Of a DNA stretch of 35,588 nt, positions 1 to 7,532 are shown in pieces. The notes under the pieces were generated by a model, which worked only from the letters and a program-made list of their open reading frames with translations, made no database searches and was not told the origin of the DNA. The stretch lies in assembly GCA_965369325.1 (NCBI GenBank), contig CBDUQI010000038.1, positions 1 to 35,588 on the forward strand, read 5' to 3'. The position numbers and the translations under genes were made by a program. This DNA comes from CBDUQI01 sp965369325. GTDB taxonomy: Bacteria > Pseudomonadota > Gammaproteobacteria > Steroidobacterales > JBCBZW01. The first letter of the stretch is position 1, and each line of letters begins with the position of its first letter.

Positions 1-1546
1 GCCCCTGTTCCTGGATAATCTCCCGCTCCGGGTCTAGCCCTTCCTGGCTGACGACCATTTGCCCATTGGATTCGCGAAATACGTAAATATCCGTCTCGGC
101 CAGATCCTCAATGCTGATGCTGGTCAATAACCCGCGATCTTCAAAATCCGCCTGCTGGTCCGCCAGCCGATACAGCTCCGGATCCAACGGATCGCCATTC
201 TCATCCAGTGGCACGCCATCCGCGCTAAACCCGTACTGACCGGTAGCCCCTAACCACACGCCCACATACTGATTGTCACCGGACACACCATCAGGCGTGA
301 CGCTGCCCGGTTCGCTTACCCAATCGCCAGCACGGTCCACATCCAGGTCCAGCTGCGGTGGCTTGATATCTTCGTACATCGCGACGGTCGGATCGTACTG
401 CGTGGATCCGCCGACGCTCAGCAGACTGCCGTCCGGATTGGCGACTCTGCCAGTACCGTTAAACAGCACCACATCAATCGGCAACTCCAACGTAATCAGC
501 GGGTCGGCAATGGTGGCGACAATGCTCTGTACGGCAAGCGTTGCGGATAGCCCGGCGAGGCTGAAACCCAGGGGTACTTCGCCATAACCGATGCAGGTGG
601 TGGAGTTGAACGTTCGGTAGTAGTAGCTGCCCCAGGGCTGCGCGGCCTGTGGGTCGAAAAACCGATAATTCAGTGACGCGTACACATCAAAGTCATAGGT
701 GTAGGAAAAGCCAGGGCATGGCGGAATAAAGTCGATCACCTGAAAACTACCGTTCAGTGATGCCGACAAACCGCCCATAGTGCTTTCAATCAGCGCGTCA
801 ACACCGCCCCACAGCTCGTCACCGCGCTGATAGTTAACGATGTGATCCAGTGACGGATCGCCGATACCGCCGTCTTCAGGCCGGACATAGGCAGCCCGAA
901 AACCGATATTGTTGGTGGAGGCGTGAAGCACCCGGCCGTCTGCATCCAGAATAATCGAGCTGATACCCTCATCCAGACTCTGCAAGCTGCCGTCGCTAAG
1001 ATCGATGGGCGCCTCGAACAATATGGCACCGCGCTCACCAAGCGCACGTGGGTCGCCAATGGTCGCTGCCGCACGGATCAGTGCAGACTTGCTGGAGCTG
1101 AGTAGCGCAGGCTTTGGGATGGCCACTTCCAGCGGCGGCTCGCCGCCGCCCTGCGGCACACTGACGGTACCCAGGTCGTTAGTGCGGTACTCGTCGGCCA
1201 GCATCACCCGCGCACCTTGTGCGATACCATCCGCATTGTCGGCTAGATACTGCCGATAGGCCTGCTCGAGTGCGCGGTAGCTGGCGCCGCTCATCACCTG
1301 CGCGTCTGCCAGTTCACCGACCATCTCCCCGCCGTTGGGGAGGCTGGGGATGGTGCTGGCGACACCCTGCTCGTCGAATTCTGAAAAAATTGGCTGGCCG
1401 CCCGGCCCCAGTACCAGCCCACGTGCGAAGACTACGCCGTAGGTCACCTCGGGACCGCCGCTGGCTAACGCTGCGGTTGGCCATGCGCCCCCGACAGCAG
1501 CCATCGTGGCCATCGCAGCAATCGCGCTGAGCCGTACGCCGCTCAC
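1..1546 (-). CDS. Exported protein of unknown function, 3' part beyond left edge
   Basis: My own translation of the minus strand from GTG at 1546-1544 stays open for 515 codons to the left edge, so the gene is partial at its C-terminus. The first 28 residues look like a Sec signal peptide: an Arg at position 5, a hydrophobic Ala-rich core and an ALA|S cleavage site. In-frame ATGs at codons 12 and 15 would remove the positive N-region, so GTG is preferred. AGGA lies 9 nt upstream. GTG shares one base with the TAG stop of the preceding gene, implying translational coupling. The mature part is acidic and rich in beta-type sequence; two Cys occur around residues 290-330 (PPCPGFSYTYDFDVY and NSTTCIGYGE), followed by a short Ala/Leu-rich stretch. 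I recognise no family and see no RHS/YD repeats in the visible part. The reading frame is secure; the function is unknown. Confidence 0.82.
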   Translation of the reverse strand, partial: MSGVRLSAIAAMATMAAVGGAWPTAALASGGPEVTYGVVFARGLVLGPGGQPIFSEFDEQGVASTIPSLPNGGEMVGELADAQVMSGASYRALEQAYRQYLADNADGIAQGARVMLADEYRTNDLGTVSVPQGGGEPPLEVAIPKPALLSSSKSALIRAAATIGDPRALGERGAILFEAPIDLSDGSLQSLDEGISSIILDADGRVLHASTNNIGFRAAYVRPEDGGIGDPSLDHIVNYQRGDELWGGVDALIESTMGGLSASLNGSFQVIDFIPPCPGFSYTYDFDVYASLNYRFFDPQAAQPWGSYYYRTFNSTTCIGYGEVPLGFSLAGLSATLAVQSIVATIADPLITLELPIDVVLFNGTGRVANPDGSLLSVGGSTQYDPTVAMYEDIKPPQLDLDVDRAGDWVSEPGSVTPDGVSGDNQYVGVWLGATGQYGFSADGVPLDENGDPLDPELYRLADQQADFEDRGLLTSISIEDLAETDIYVFRESNGQMVVSQEGLDPEREIIQEQG

Positions 1547-4500
1547 TATTGCGCTTCCTGTTCCAGCAACGAGCGCAGCAATGCCAGCGAGGTAATGCCA
1601 CCGTCGCGGTACTGCTCCAGTTGGGGATGCGAATTGACGTTCACGATGGCATAGCCCAGGTAATCCAACGATTCCAGCTCCACGGCCGGTCCAACGCTGC
1701 GCACCTCGTGCCCGACAATTTCAGCCACGCCCACCACGTGCACGACTTTGTCGCGCAGGCTAAAGCCCAGTAACGCGACCAGTGAACCTTCCGGCGGCAC
1801 GTAATCATGGGTACCGTAAAGCGGTGGCATCTGAAGCGTCACGCCCACCGGCCCGCTCACCTGCACGCCCGAGGGCTGCACGTTATACAACCAGTGCGGG
1901 AATGCGCCCGCAATAATATCGAAGGGCACCTGATTGGAGGGCAGGAACTGAACGTGCACATCGCCTTGCGTGCGCCCGTTCTCAAAGGTCAATGTGGTTG
2001 CGCTCAGATCCAGCATTAGGTCGCCATCCGCCAGGCTCACCTGTGCCTGTCCGCCGGCGATGTTCTTGAACGCAATCTGCGGATCAAGCAACGGCAGACG
2101 CACCGCCGGCAGAGTATTCAAACGCCCCTGCTGCACCGACGCCCAAGTCTCCACCGTACCGTAACGCGGATTGTCCATATCGCCATTCAGGCGTAACCGG
2201 AAGCGACCGCTCGGCAAAGCCTCTCGGAACAGCGCGCCTGAACCGAACACCACGTTGCCGTTGTTATCGCTGTTGGTAGCGATCTCCAGCTCCACCAGCT
2301 CGGCGCGAATACCCGCGATCGGATTCCCAAACTGGTCCGTCACCGTGCCACCAATAATCGTCGGCACATCCTGCACGGTAAAGCTGAACCGGCTCAGGTC
2401 TTCGCCATCGTAAATGACGTCAACGAAAATCTCGGCGCCGTAAGGCAGCCGCTCAGTCGAATGGAAGCTGACGTAAGTGTTCTCCGGATAGAAGGCCAGA
2501 CCGCCAGCCACCGGCATCATGTCCTCATCCATCTGCACAACTTGCGGCGGATCGTATTCGGTAAACCCGGACTGTGCCTGATTACTCAGATCGTAATCCG
2601 GCCCGTGGATGGTCTGGCGCACCACCACCTGCAGCAATGCCGGGTCGATGCTTCGATTGAAAAACACCGAGATCGGGTCGTTTGGCGGATTGCCAGTGCT
2701 CGCATTCGCCGGCACATGGCGCTCCACGGCCAGCGGAACATCCTGCGGATTCTCCAGCACCACACGCACACTGCTTGAGGCGAGCACTTCGCCAGCGCTG
2801 TCGCGAACCTGCACCGTGATCACGTGCTCGCCATCGGTCAAGGTCGTCAGCAAGGTGGTGGTGGCGATATCGCCGCTGAGGGCCATGTCCTGCAACGCAC
2901 CACTATTCACCTGCACCGCAACCGTGCTGCCCGCGGTCAGGCCACTGATCCGTGCCACCACCGCCACGCTGGCACCTGCCTCCGTGCTCGCAATCGCCGC
3001 GCCTTCGGCCGGCGCGATAATCTCAACGTTGAACGGCACGTCGGCCAGCAGCAGATACTCCGCACTGCTGCGGTTGCCCGCCTCATCCCAGGCTTCTGCC
3101 AGCACCGAGACCTGTTCCGCCACCGCCAACTGCAGCTGGCTGACAAAGTTAAAACCCAAGCCGTCGCCGACCGGCGTTAAGCCGATGCTTTGGCCATTTA
3201 GCGTAAAACCGCTCAGATTCTCATCACTGACAAGCCCTTCAAGGCGCACCGAGGTTTCACCTAACGTATTGATGGCCGGTGCTACATTCAGCGCTGGGCT
3301 GCTCACCGAAATGCTGGGCGGGGTCGCATCGCAGACAATGGTGAGGGTGTGGGTGTCGGTAGCCCCGGTGTCGTCGGTGGCGATAAAGGTCACCACCAGT
3401 TGACCGCTGCATGCGGTTAGATCCACCACGTAGTCAAACTGGCCGGCGATCAACGCCAGCGGCTGGCCGTTGGCTGTCAGGGTGATCGCGCCGCTGCCGT
3501 CGCTCACCGAGCCGGTGACGGCAACACTCGACTGATTCGATGTAATCACGTCCGAGGTGCCCGAGAGCTGAATCCGCGGCGGTGGTGCGGGCGGTGGCGG
3601 TTCGTCCGGCAGCTGGTATGTAATTGTGACGCTCTGCTGCGCATCGCCTGAGGGCGTCTCGGCCCGTACGGTGATGACGTTCGCCCCGAGGGTGAGCGCA
3701 ATATTGTCGAATTGATAGTCGTAGCCCTGCTCGGAATCGCCCGCGCTGGGGAACAGACTCTGATCTGCAACTTCCACCCGAATCTCATCGCCGGACAGGC
3801 CCGAGTACACTTTGCCAACCACGCTCAGCGTCGGGCTTTGCACCACCGCACCATCGGCCGGACTCAGGATGTTCAGTGTGGGAGCCAGCCCCACATTACG
3901 CGTCACCACTACCGAGTCGAGCGCGCTGTTACCCGCCAGATCGACAGCGGTGACAGTGATTGCGTTGTTGCCCCGTTCAAGTGGCAGGTCGGCGTTAAAG
4001 ATCCCACCATCTGCCAGCACCACCCCAAACTGCTGGCCGGCGAAACGGTCGTTTTGTGCGACCACGCTCGCAATCCCACTGAGATCATCGGTCACGGTGC
4101 CGGCCAGCGCCAGCATGTCGGCCGCCGTGCTTTGCGCCATGTTGTTCGCAATGCTCACCTGCGGCGCAAGCACATCGGTAAGGATGTTCAACTGCAGCGT
4201 AACCGTGCGCGCCGGCACCACCGTGTCGGTAACCGTAATGCTCCAGGGGCCCGGATTTGAAATGGGCAGGAACAGGCGGAAGCTGCCGTTATTGCCTTGG
4301 GCTGATTGCAGGTCCGCGCCACTTTGCGCCACCACACTCACCGGATTACCGGTGCCACTGTAGGTGCCATCGAGGTTGATGCTGGGTTCGTTCAGCAACA
4401 ACAATTGATACAACCCGCTGCCCAGCGCCGTCGCGTTGCTCAGGCTGGCATCGAAAGTGGTGGTGGACGGATCAGACTGAAAGCTGACCCCAGCGCTGCG

Positions 4501-5757
4501 CGGCCCCTCGCGCTCCAGCGTGGTGCCTGTGAACACGTCAGTAAAGCTGAGCACGCTGGCCACTTGATACTCGTACAACGCATCTGGCAACACACTGTCA
4601 TCCGAATAGCTGGTGTCTGCCACCGTTGCGATCTCAGAAAATGCGCCACCCTGTCCTCGGTACACGCGGTACTCGCCCTGTGGCAGCGCGTTCCACTGAA
4701 CATCCGCGATAACGCCCGTAGGGTTCACGCTCACGCCGGTGACCAGCTGTGTGTTGTAGGCGACGAAGTACTCCGTCTGCGGTGCTTGGAAGCCTTCGTT
4801 TTCACGAGTATCCACCGCCACCACCACGTAGTGGTAGCCCGCCGCATTGTCCACCGTTTCATCCACAAAGGCCGTGTCTGTTAACGGGATGGTGGTCAAC
4901 TGCACGGCGTTCGCGCCGTCCGCATCTTCCCGGAACACCAGGTAGCCCAGCGTATTGAGCGTATCGGGATGCGGGTCCCAGGCCAGCGCGGCAAAGGTGC
5001 CCTGCAGGGCAATGTCCAAACCGGTCACCGGGTCCAGGCGATCACGTGCGCCATCGTTCGGATAAGTATCCTCACCGTCCAACACACCGTCATCGTCCGA
5101 ATCATCGTCCAGCGGATCGATGCCGGCCGCGACTTCATCGCCGTCATTAATGCCATCGTCGTCCGAATCCGGATTGAGCGGGTCTGTGCCTGCGGCGATT
5201 TCATCACCATCCTGCAAGCCATCGGCATCCGAATCTGGATTTAGCGGATCGGTGCCGTATACATTCGTCTCATCATCATCGCTCAGGCCATCGCCGTCGC
5301 TGTCCAGATTGTTAGAGCAAAGGTTGGGCACCCCACTGGGGCCAGGATTCTGGAAGAACTTTTCTTTCATCAGCGCCAGTTCGGCGAAGTTCACCGCACC
5401 GTCGCCATTAAAGTCCGCCAGCGGATCGTCACTGAAGAAAAATTCTTTCAGGTAAGCCAGATCCGCGAAGTTCACCACGCAGTCATTGTTGGTGTCCGGG
5501 TCGCAGGCGCTGCCGATCCCATCATTGTCAAAATCACGTTGATCGGCGTTGGCCACACCAATACAGTTATCCGCCGTGTTGTCCAACCCGTCGCCATCAT
5601 CATCCACCGGCTGTGCCAGCGCGCCGCAGGCAAACGCGCTAAGCGCCAACCCCAAAGCCCAGGCGGGCACATGCGCACGCCAATCCGCCGTCACACCGGG
5701 CACGTTGCCCGAGCGGTTTTCTGTGAATATGTGCTTTGTTGCGTTCATCCGCCTCAT
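1546..5757 (-). CDS. Secreted 1403-aa multidomain protein: TSP3, dockerin-like, FnIII and Ig-like
   Basis: Residues 1-48 form a long signal peptide ending ALA|QP. Residues 51-87 are thrombospondin type-3-like (VDDDGDGLDN, DNC, DFDNDGIGSACD). Residues 88-138 hold two dockerin-like EF-hand loops ending FFQNPGPSG. Residues 151-231 hold four more acidic TSP3-type repeats (DSDGDGLSDDDE and similar). Two FnIII-like domains follow (about 242-430), then several bacterial Ig-like domains containing DLAGN or DEAGN motifs, with a Pro-rich linker (PDEPPPPAPPP) near the middle. An SbsA-like Ig domain starts near 1008, and a carboxypeptidase-regulatory-like segment (GGTVTDQFGNPIAGIRAE) lies near 1135. The last 200 residues are unassigned beta-rich sequence. 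No barrel, sortase or PEP-CTERM signal is seen. The ATG lies 4 nt after the TAG of the upstream parvulin-like gene; an alternative ATG at codon 4 (5748) is possible and both have weak Shine-Dalgarno sequences. Probable role: calcium-stabilised extracellular adhesive or scaffold protein (inference). Confidence 0.9.
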   Translation of the reverse strand: MRRMNATKHIFTENRSGNVPGVTADWRAHVPAWALGLALSAFACGALAQPVDDDGDGLDNTADNCIGVANADQRDFDNDGIGSACDPDTNNDCVVNFADLAYLKEFFFSDDPLADFNGDGAVNFAELALMKEKFFQNPGPSGVPNLCSNNLDSDGDGLSDDDETNVYGTDPLNPDSDADGLQDGDEIAAGTDPLNPDSDDDGINDGDEVAAGIDPLDDDSDDDGVLDGEDTYPNDGARDRLDPVTGLDIALQGTFAALAWDPHPDTLNTLGYLVFREDADGANAVQLTTIPLTDTAFVDETVDNAAGYHYVVVAVDTRENEGFQAPQTEYFVAYNTQLVTGVSVNPTGVIADVQWNALPQGEYRVYRGQGGAFSEIATVADTSYSDDSVLPDALYEYQVASVLSFTDVFTGTTLEREGPRSAGVSFQSDPSTTTFDASLSNATALGSGLYQLLLLNEPSINLDGTYSGTGNPVSVVAQSGADLQSAQGNNGSFRLFLPISNPGPWSITVTDTVVPARTVTLQLNILTDVLAPQVSIANNMAQSTAADMLALAGTVTDDLSGIASVVAQNDRFAGQQFGVVLADGGIFNADLPLERGNNAITVTAVDLAGNSALDSVVVTRNVGLAPTLNILSPADGAVVQSPTLSVVGKVYSGLSGDEIRVEVADQSLFPSAGDSEQGYDYQFDNIALTLGANVITVRAETPSGDAQQSVTITYQLPDEPPPPAPPPRIQLSGTSDVITSNQSSVAVTGSVSDGSGAITLTANGQPLALIAGQFDYVVDLTACSGQLVVTFIATDDTGATDTHTLTIVCDATPPSISVSSPALNVAPAINTLGETSVRLEGLVSDENLSGFTLNGQSIGLTPVGDGLGFNFVSQLQLAVAEQVSVLAEAWDEAGNRSSAEYLLLADVPFNVEIIAPAEGAAIASTEAGASVAVVARISGLTAGSTVAVQVNSGALQDMALSGDIATTTLLTTLTDGEHVITVQVRDSAGEVLASSSVRVVLENPQDVPLAVERHVPANASTGNPPNDPISVFFNRSIDPALLQVVVRQTIHGPDYDLSNQAQSGFTEYDPPQVVQMDEDMMPVAGGLAFYPENTYVSFHSTERLPYGAEIFVDVIYDGEDLSRFSFTVQDVPTIIGGTVTDQFGNPIAGIRAELVELEIATNSDNNGNVVFGSGALFREALPSGRFRLRLNGDMDNPRYGTVETWASVQQGRLNTLPAVRLPLLDPQIAFKNIAGGQAQVSLADGDLMLDLSATTLTFENGRTQGDVHVQFLPSNQVPFDIIAGAFPHWLYNVQPSGVQVSGPVGVTLQMPPLYGTHDYVPPEGSLVALLGFSLRDKVVHVVGVAEIVGHEVRSVGPAVELESLDYLGYAIVNVNSHPQLEQYRDGGITSLALLRSLLEQEAQ
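1556..1559 (-). promoter_or_regulatory. Shine-Dalgarno AGGA supporting the GTG start at 1546
   Basis: AGGA on the minus strand lies 9 nt before the GTG and inside the last codons of the 1403-residue gene. It supports the GTG over the downstream ATGs, which would truncate the signal peptide. Confidence 0.45.
5065..5613 (-). other. Calcium-binding head: TSP3 - dockerin-like EF-hand pair - TSP3
   Basis: This segment encodes residues 49-231 of the 1403-aa protein. It starts with a Cys-containing TSP3 unit. The dockerin-like pair at 5353-5496 follows (DTNNDCVVNFADLAYLKEFF, then ADFNGDGAVNFAELALMKEKF). Four DxDxDG repeats with the spacer TDPLNPDSD come last. The first EF loop has Cys where Gly is usual (DTNNDC). 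Type I dockerins are known as paired EF-hands binding cohesins, but no cohesin is visible here, so the motif may simply be a calcium-binding fold. Confidence 0.8.
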
Positions 5758-5761
5758 CCGA

Positions 5762-6673
5762 CTATTTCACGGCTGCCAAGTTGTCTTTGTCAGCCGCATA
5801 GCGCACCTCGGCCTCGCTCATCACTCGCTGCGATGCCGCGTCGATTGCGTGTTTGATCTGCCCGGGCAACAACGCGCGCCGCACCTGCCCGCGCACCTGA
5901 TCCAGTGGCTGTGGTGCGATTTGCTCGCGTGAGACCATGCGCAGTTTGTAAGGCATCCCATCAAGGTAAGTGGTGGCTGACACCTGTCCGGGTTGCAACA
6001 GCGCCAGCACCTGGGCCAGGCGCACATCCAGCGTGCCACCCTCTCGGTGCACCTCGCGGCTGTAGCGCATCGCCTGACCGGTGCCACGAATCTGTTGCGC
6101 GTATTGCGCCCAGTCGGCCTGTTGGCGGGCCGCGTCCAGTAAGCCCAGTACCCGATTGCGATTGGGCTCAGGCACTTTCTCGCCGGGGCTCAGCAACTCG
6201 TAGGCGCTCGCCTCGCCACCGCCGAACTGCTCCGGGTGCTCATCGTAGTAGGTGCGAATCTGCGCCTGCGACAGTGCTGGCGGCGCGGCGCGGCGCTTTA
6301 GATAGCGCTTAACCAGCCACTGCTCTTCAAAATCGCGCAACTCGCCCTGCAAATCGCGCTGCTCATCTTGATCGAGATCTTCCGCGGAGCGCAGCGCAAT
6401 CGCGCGACTGATAATCAGGCTGTCCAGCGCCATCTTGCGATCGGGTAACGCATCGCCGGACAACACATCGCGACCCAATGTTTTGCGCAGCGCGCGGTCG
6501 ATATCTGCATCGGTAATCGGGCTGCCATCCACCCAGGCAAGCGGCGGCCCGACAGGCGCGGCGTCCACCGCGGGCGGCGCGGCAGATTCACGCGCACAGC
6601 CACCGGTGCTGGCGATAATGCCGCCGAGGACCGCCGCGGTTATCATCGCGCGCGCTTTGTTGAGGCGGATCAT
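5762..6673 (-). CDS. Parvulin-like lipoprotein, probably catalytically inactive (folding chaperone)
   Basis: The product is a 303-residue protein with a lipoprotein signal: a basic N-region (MIRLNKAR), a hydrophobic core and the lipobox STGGC with Cys26. Its layout matches SurA/PpiC-type isomerases: a helical N-domain (about 45-145; VDGSPITDADIDRAL resembles the 'NG..I' start of such proteins) followed by a parvulin-like region (about 155-252). In the place of the usual AHLL strand it has AYELL (157-161). In the place of GGELGW it has GGTLDV (212-217). In the place of FGYHIVK it has DGMPYKLRMVS, so both conserved parvulin histidines are missing. Its start ATG overlaps the stop of the canonical parvulin gene by 4 nt (ATGA), and GAGG lies 7 nt upstream. 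Position +2 after the lipid Cys is Ala, which under the E. coli rule favours the outer membrane. Inference: a chaperone without isomerase activity serving the neighbouring large secreted proteins. EpsD-type lipoproteins of polysaccharide loci are the nearest alternative name. Confidence 0.85.
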   Translation of the reverse strand: MIRLNKARAMITAAVLGGIIASTGGCARESAAPPAVDAAPVGPPLAWVDGSPITDADIDRALRKTLGRDVLSGDALPDRKMALDSLIISRAIALRSAEDLDQDEQRDLQGELRDFEEQWLVKRYLKRRAAPPALSQAQIRTYYDEHPEQFGGGEASAYELLSPGEKVPEPNRNRVLGLLDAARQQADWAQYAQQIRGTGQAMRYSREVHREGGTLDVRLAQVLALLQPGQVSATTYLDGMPYKLRMVSREQIAPQPLDQVRGQVRRALLPGQIKHAIDAASQRVMSEAEVRYAADKDNLAAVK

Positions 6674-7503
6674 TGATTTGCCTCGACGCGGGTGAGCGCA
6701 AGCAGACGTTCAATTTCTGCCTGTTTGGCATCCCGGCGCAGTTGATAACGGATATCGCCTTTGACCGAATCAAACGGCCGGCGCGTGGTCATGGGACCAT
6801 CCAAGTGCTTGACGATGTGGTACCCAAACGGTGTCTCGAACGGTTCGGATACCGCATCAGGCGCCAGCCCGAACGCGACGTCGGAAAAACGCTTGTCGAT
6901 GGCACCACGTTTCAGCCAGCCCAGCTCGCCGCCCTTTTTAGCCGACACCTGGTCTTGCGAGAACTCGGTCACGACGGCAGCGAAATCCTGCCCGGCGTAG
7001 ATGCGCCCGTAGGCATCCTGTGCTGTCGTTAGCCGAGCCTGGCGCTCGGCTTGCGTATTGTTGCGGTCGGTGCGAATAAGCAGGTGGGCGACTTTCACCT
7101 GTTCCTGCTCATACTCATCAGCATGCGCGGTGTAGTAATTGCGCACGGCCTCCTCAGAGACGCGATCACGCAAATACTCATCAAAGTACCGGTTGATCAG
7201 CAACTCCTTGCGGAACTCGTTCACTTCAGCCGCAATCGCCGCCTCATCCAGCGTTGGCTGCTGCGTGATCACACCAGCCAGCGCTTCACGCTGCAGGTAC
7301 TCCTCAAGGGCGGCGTTGCGGCGTTTTTCGTCCGCACCGTCAATGCGCTTTAATGCCAGATACTGGGTGAACTGCGCTTCGCTGATCGCCTCGCCATTTA
7401 CCCGCGCGATGCTGGGGCCCGCCGCATCGCAGCCTGTCAGCACTAGTGCGCACGCGCACAGCACCATCCAGCGGGCGCAAACCGTCGCCGGCGCGCGCAG
7501 CAT
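6670..7503 (-). CDS. PpiC/parvulin-type peptidyl-prolyl cis-trans isomerase lipoprotein
   Basis: Numbered from ATG 7503, the protein has 277 residues. The lipoprotein signal runs from MLRAPATVCARW through a hydrophobic core to LVLTGC (lipid Cys25). A SurA-like N-domain (about 30-135, starting IARVNGEAISEAQF) precedes a complete parvulin domain: VKVAHLLIRTD (His140), FSQDQVSAKKGGELGWLKRG, and PFGYHIVKHLD (His229). Known role of the family: proline isomerisation and chaperoning of exported proteins in the periplasm. The frame can also start at TTG 7536, overlapping the giant gene's stop as TTGA. I prefer ATG 7503 because AGGA lies 5 nt upstream and it gives a compact signal; the TTG start would add 11 residues. 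Asp at +2 after the lipid Cys is the E. coli inner-membrane retention signal. Sitting directly after a gene for a protein of more than 9000 residues suggests it helps fold or export that protein. Confidence 0.92.
   Translation of the reverse strand: MLRAPATVCARWMVLCACALVLTGCDAAGPSIARVNGEAISEAQFTQYLALKRIDGADEKRRNAALEEYLQREALAGVITQQPTLDEAAIAAEVNEFRKELLINRYFDEYLRDRVSEEAVRNYYTAHADEYEQEQVKVAHLLIRTDRNNTQAERQARLTTAQDAYGRIYAGQDFAAVVTEFSQDQVSAKKGGELGWLKRGAIDKRFSDVAFGLAPDAVSEPFETPFGYHIVKHLDGPMTTRRPFDSVKGDIRYQLRRDAKQAEIERLLALTRVEANQ
6681..6684 (-). promoter_or_regulatory. Shine-Dalgarno GAGG for the parvulin-like lipoprotein start at 6673
   Basis: GAGG lies 7 nt upstream of the ATG at 6673, inside the last codons of the upstream parvulin gene. 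It supports this start and re-initiation across the ATGA overlap. Confidence 0.5.
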
Positions 7504-7508
7504 GGCAG

Positions 7509-7512
7509 TCCT
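7509..7512 (-). promoter_or_regulatory. Shine-Dalgarno AGGA favouring ATG 7503 as the parvulin start
   Basis: AGGA is 5 nt upstream of the ATG at 7503. The competing TTG at 7536 has only a G-rich run (GGGGGA) ending about 6 nt upstream, within the last codons of the giant gene. The choice between the two is not certain. Confidence 0.5.
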
Positions 7513-7532
7513 GATGGTGAACAATCGCAGAC

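Noticed and set aside
2609..3403. Plus-strand open frame of 264 codons
   Set aside because: Lies entirely opposite the Ig-like part of the 1403-aa gene; Ser/Thr/Ala-rich low-information translation without a recognisable domain.
5353..5496. Membership of a true cellulosome, from the dockerin-like pair
   Set aside because: No cohesin, cellulase or carbohydrate-active domain is encoded here; the motif alone supports only calcium-binding EF-hands.
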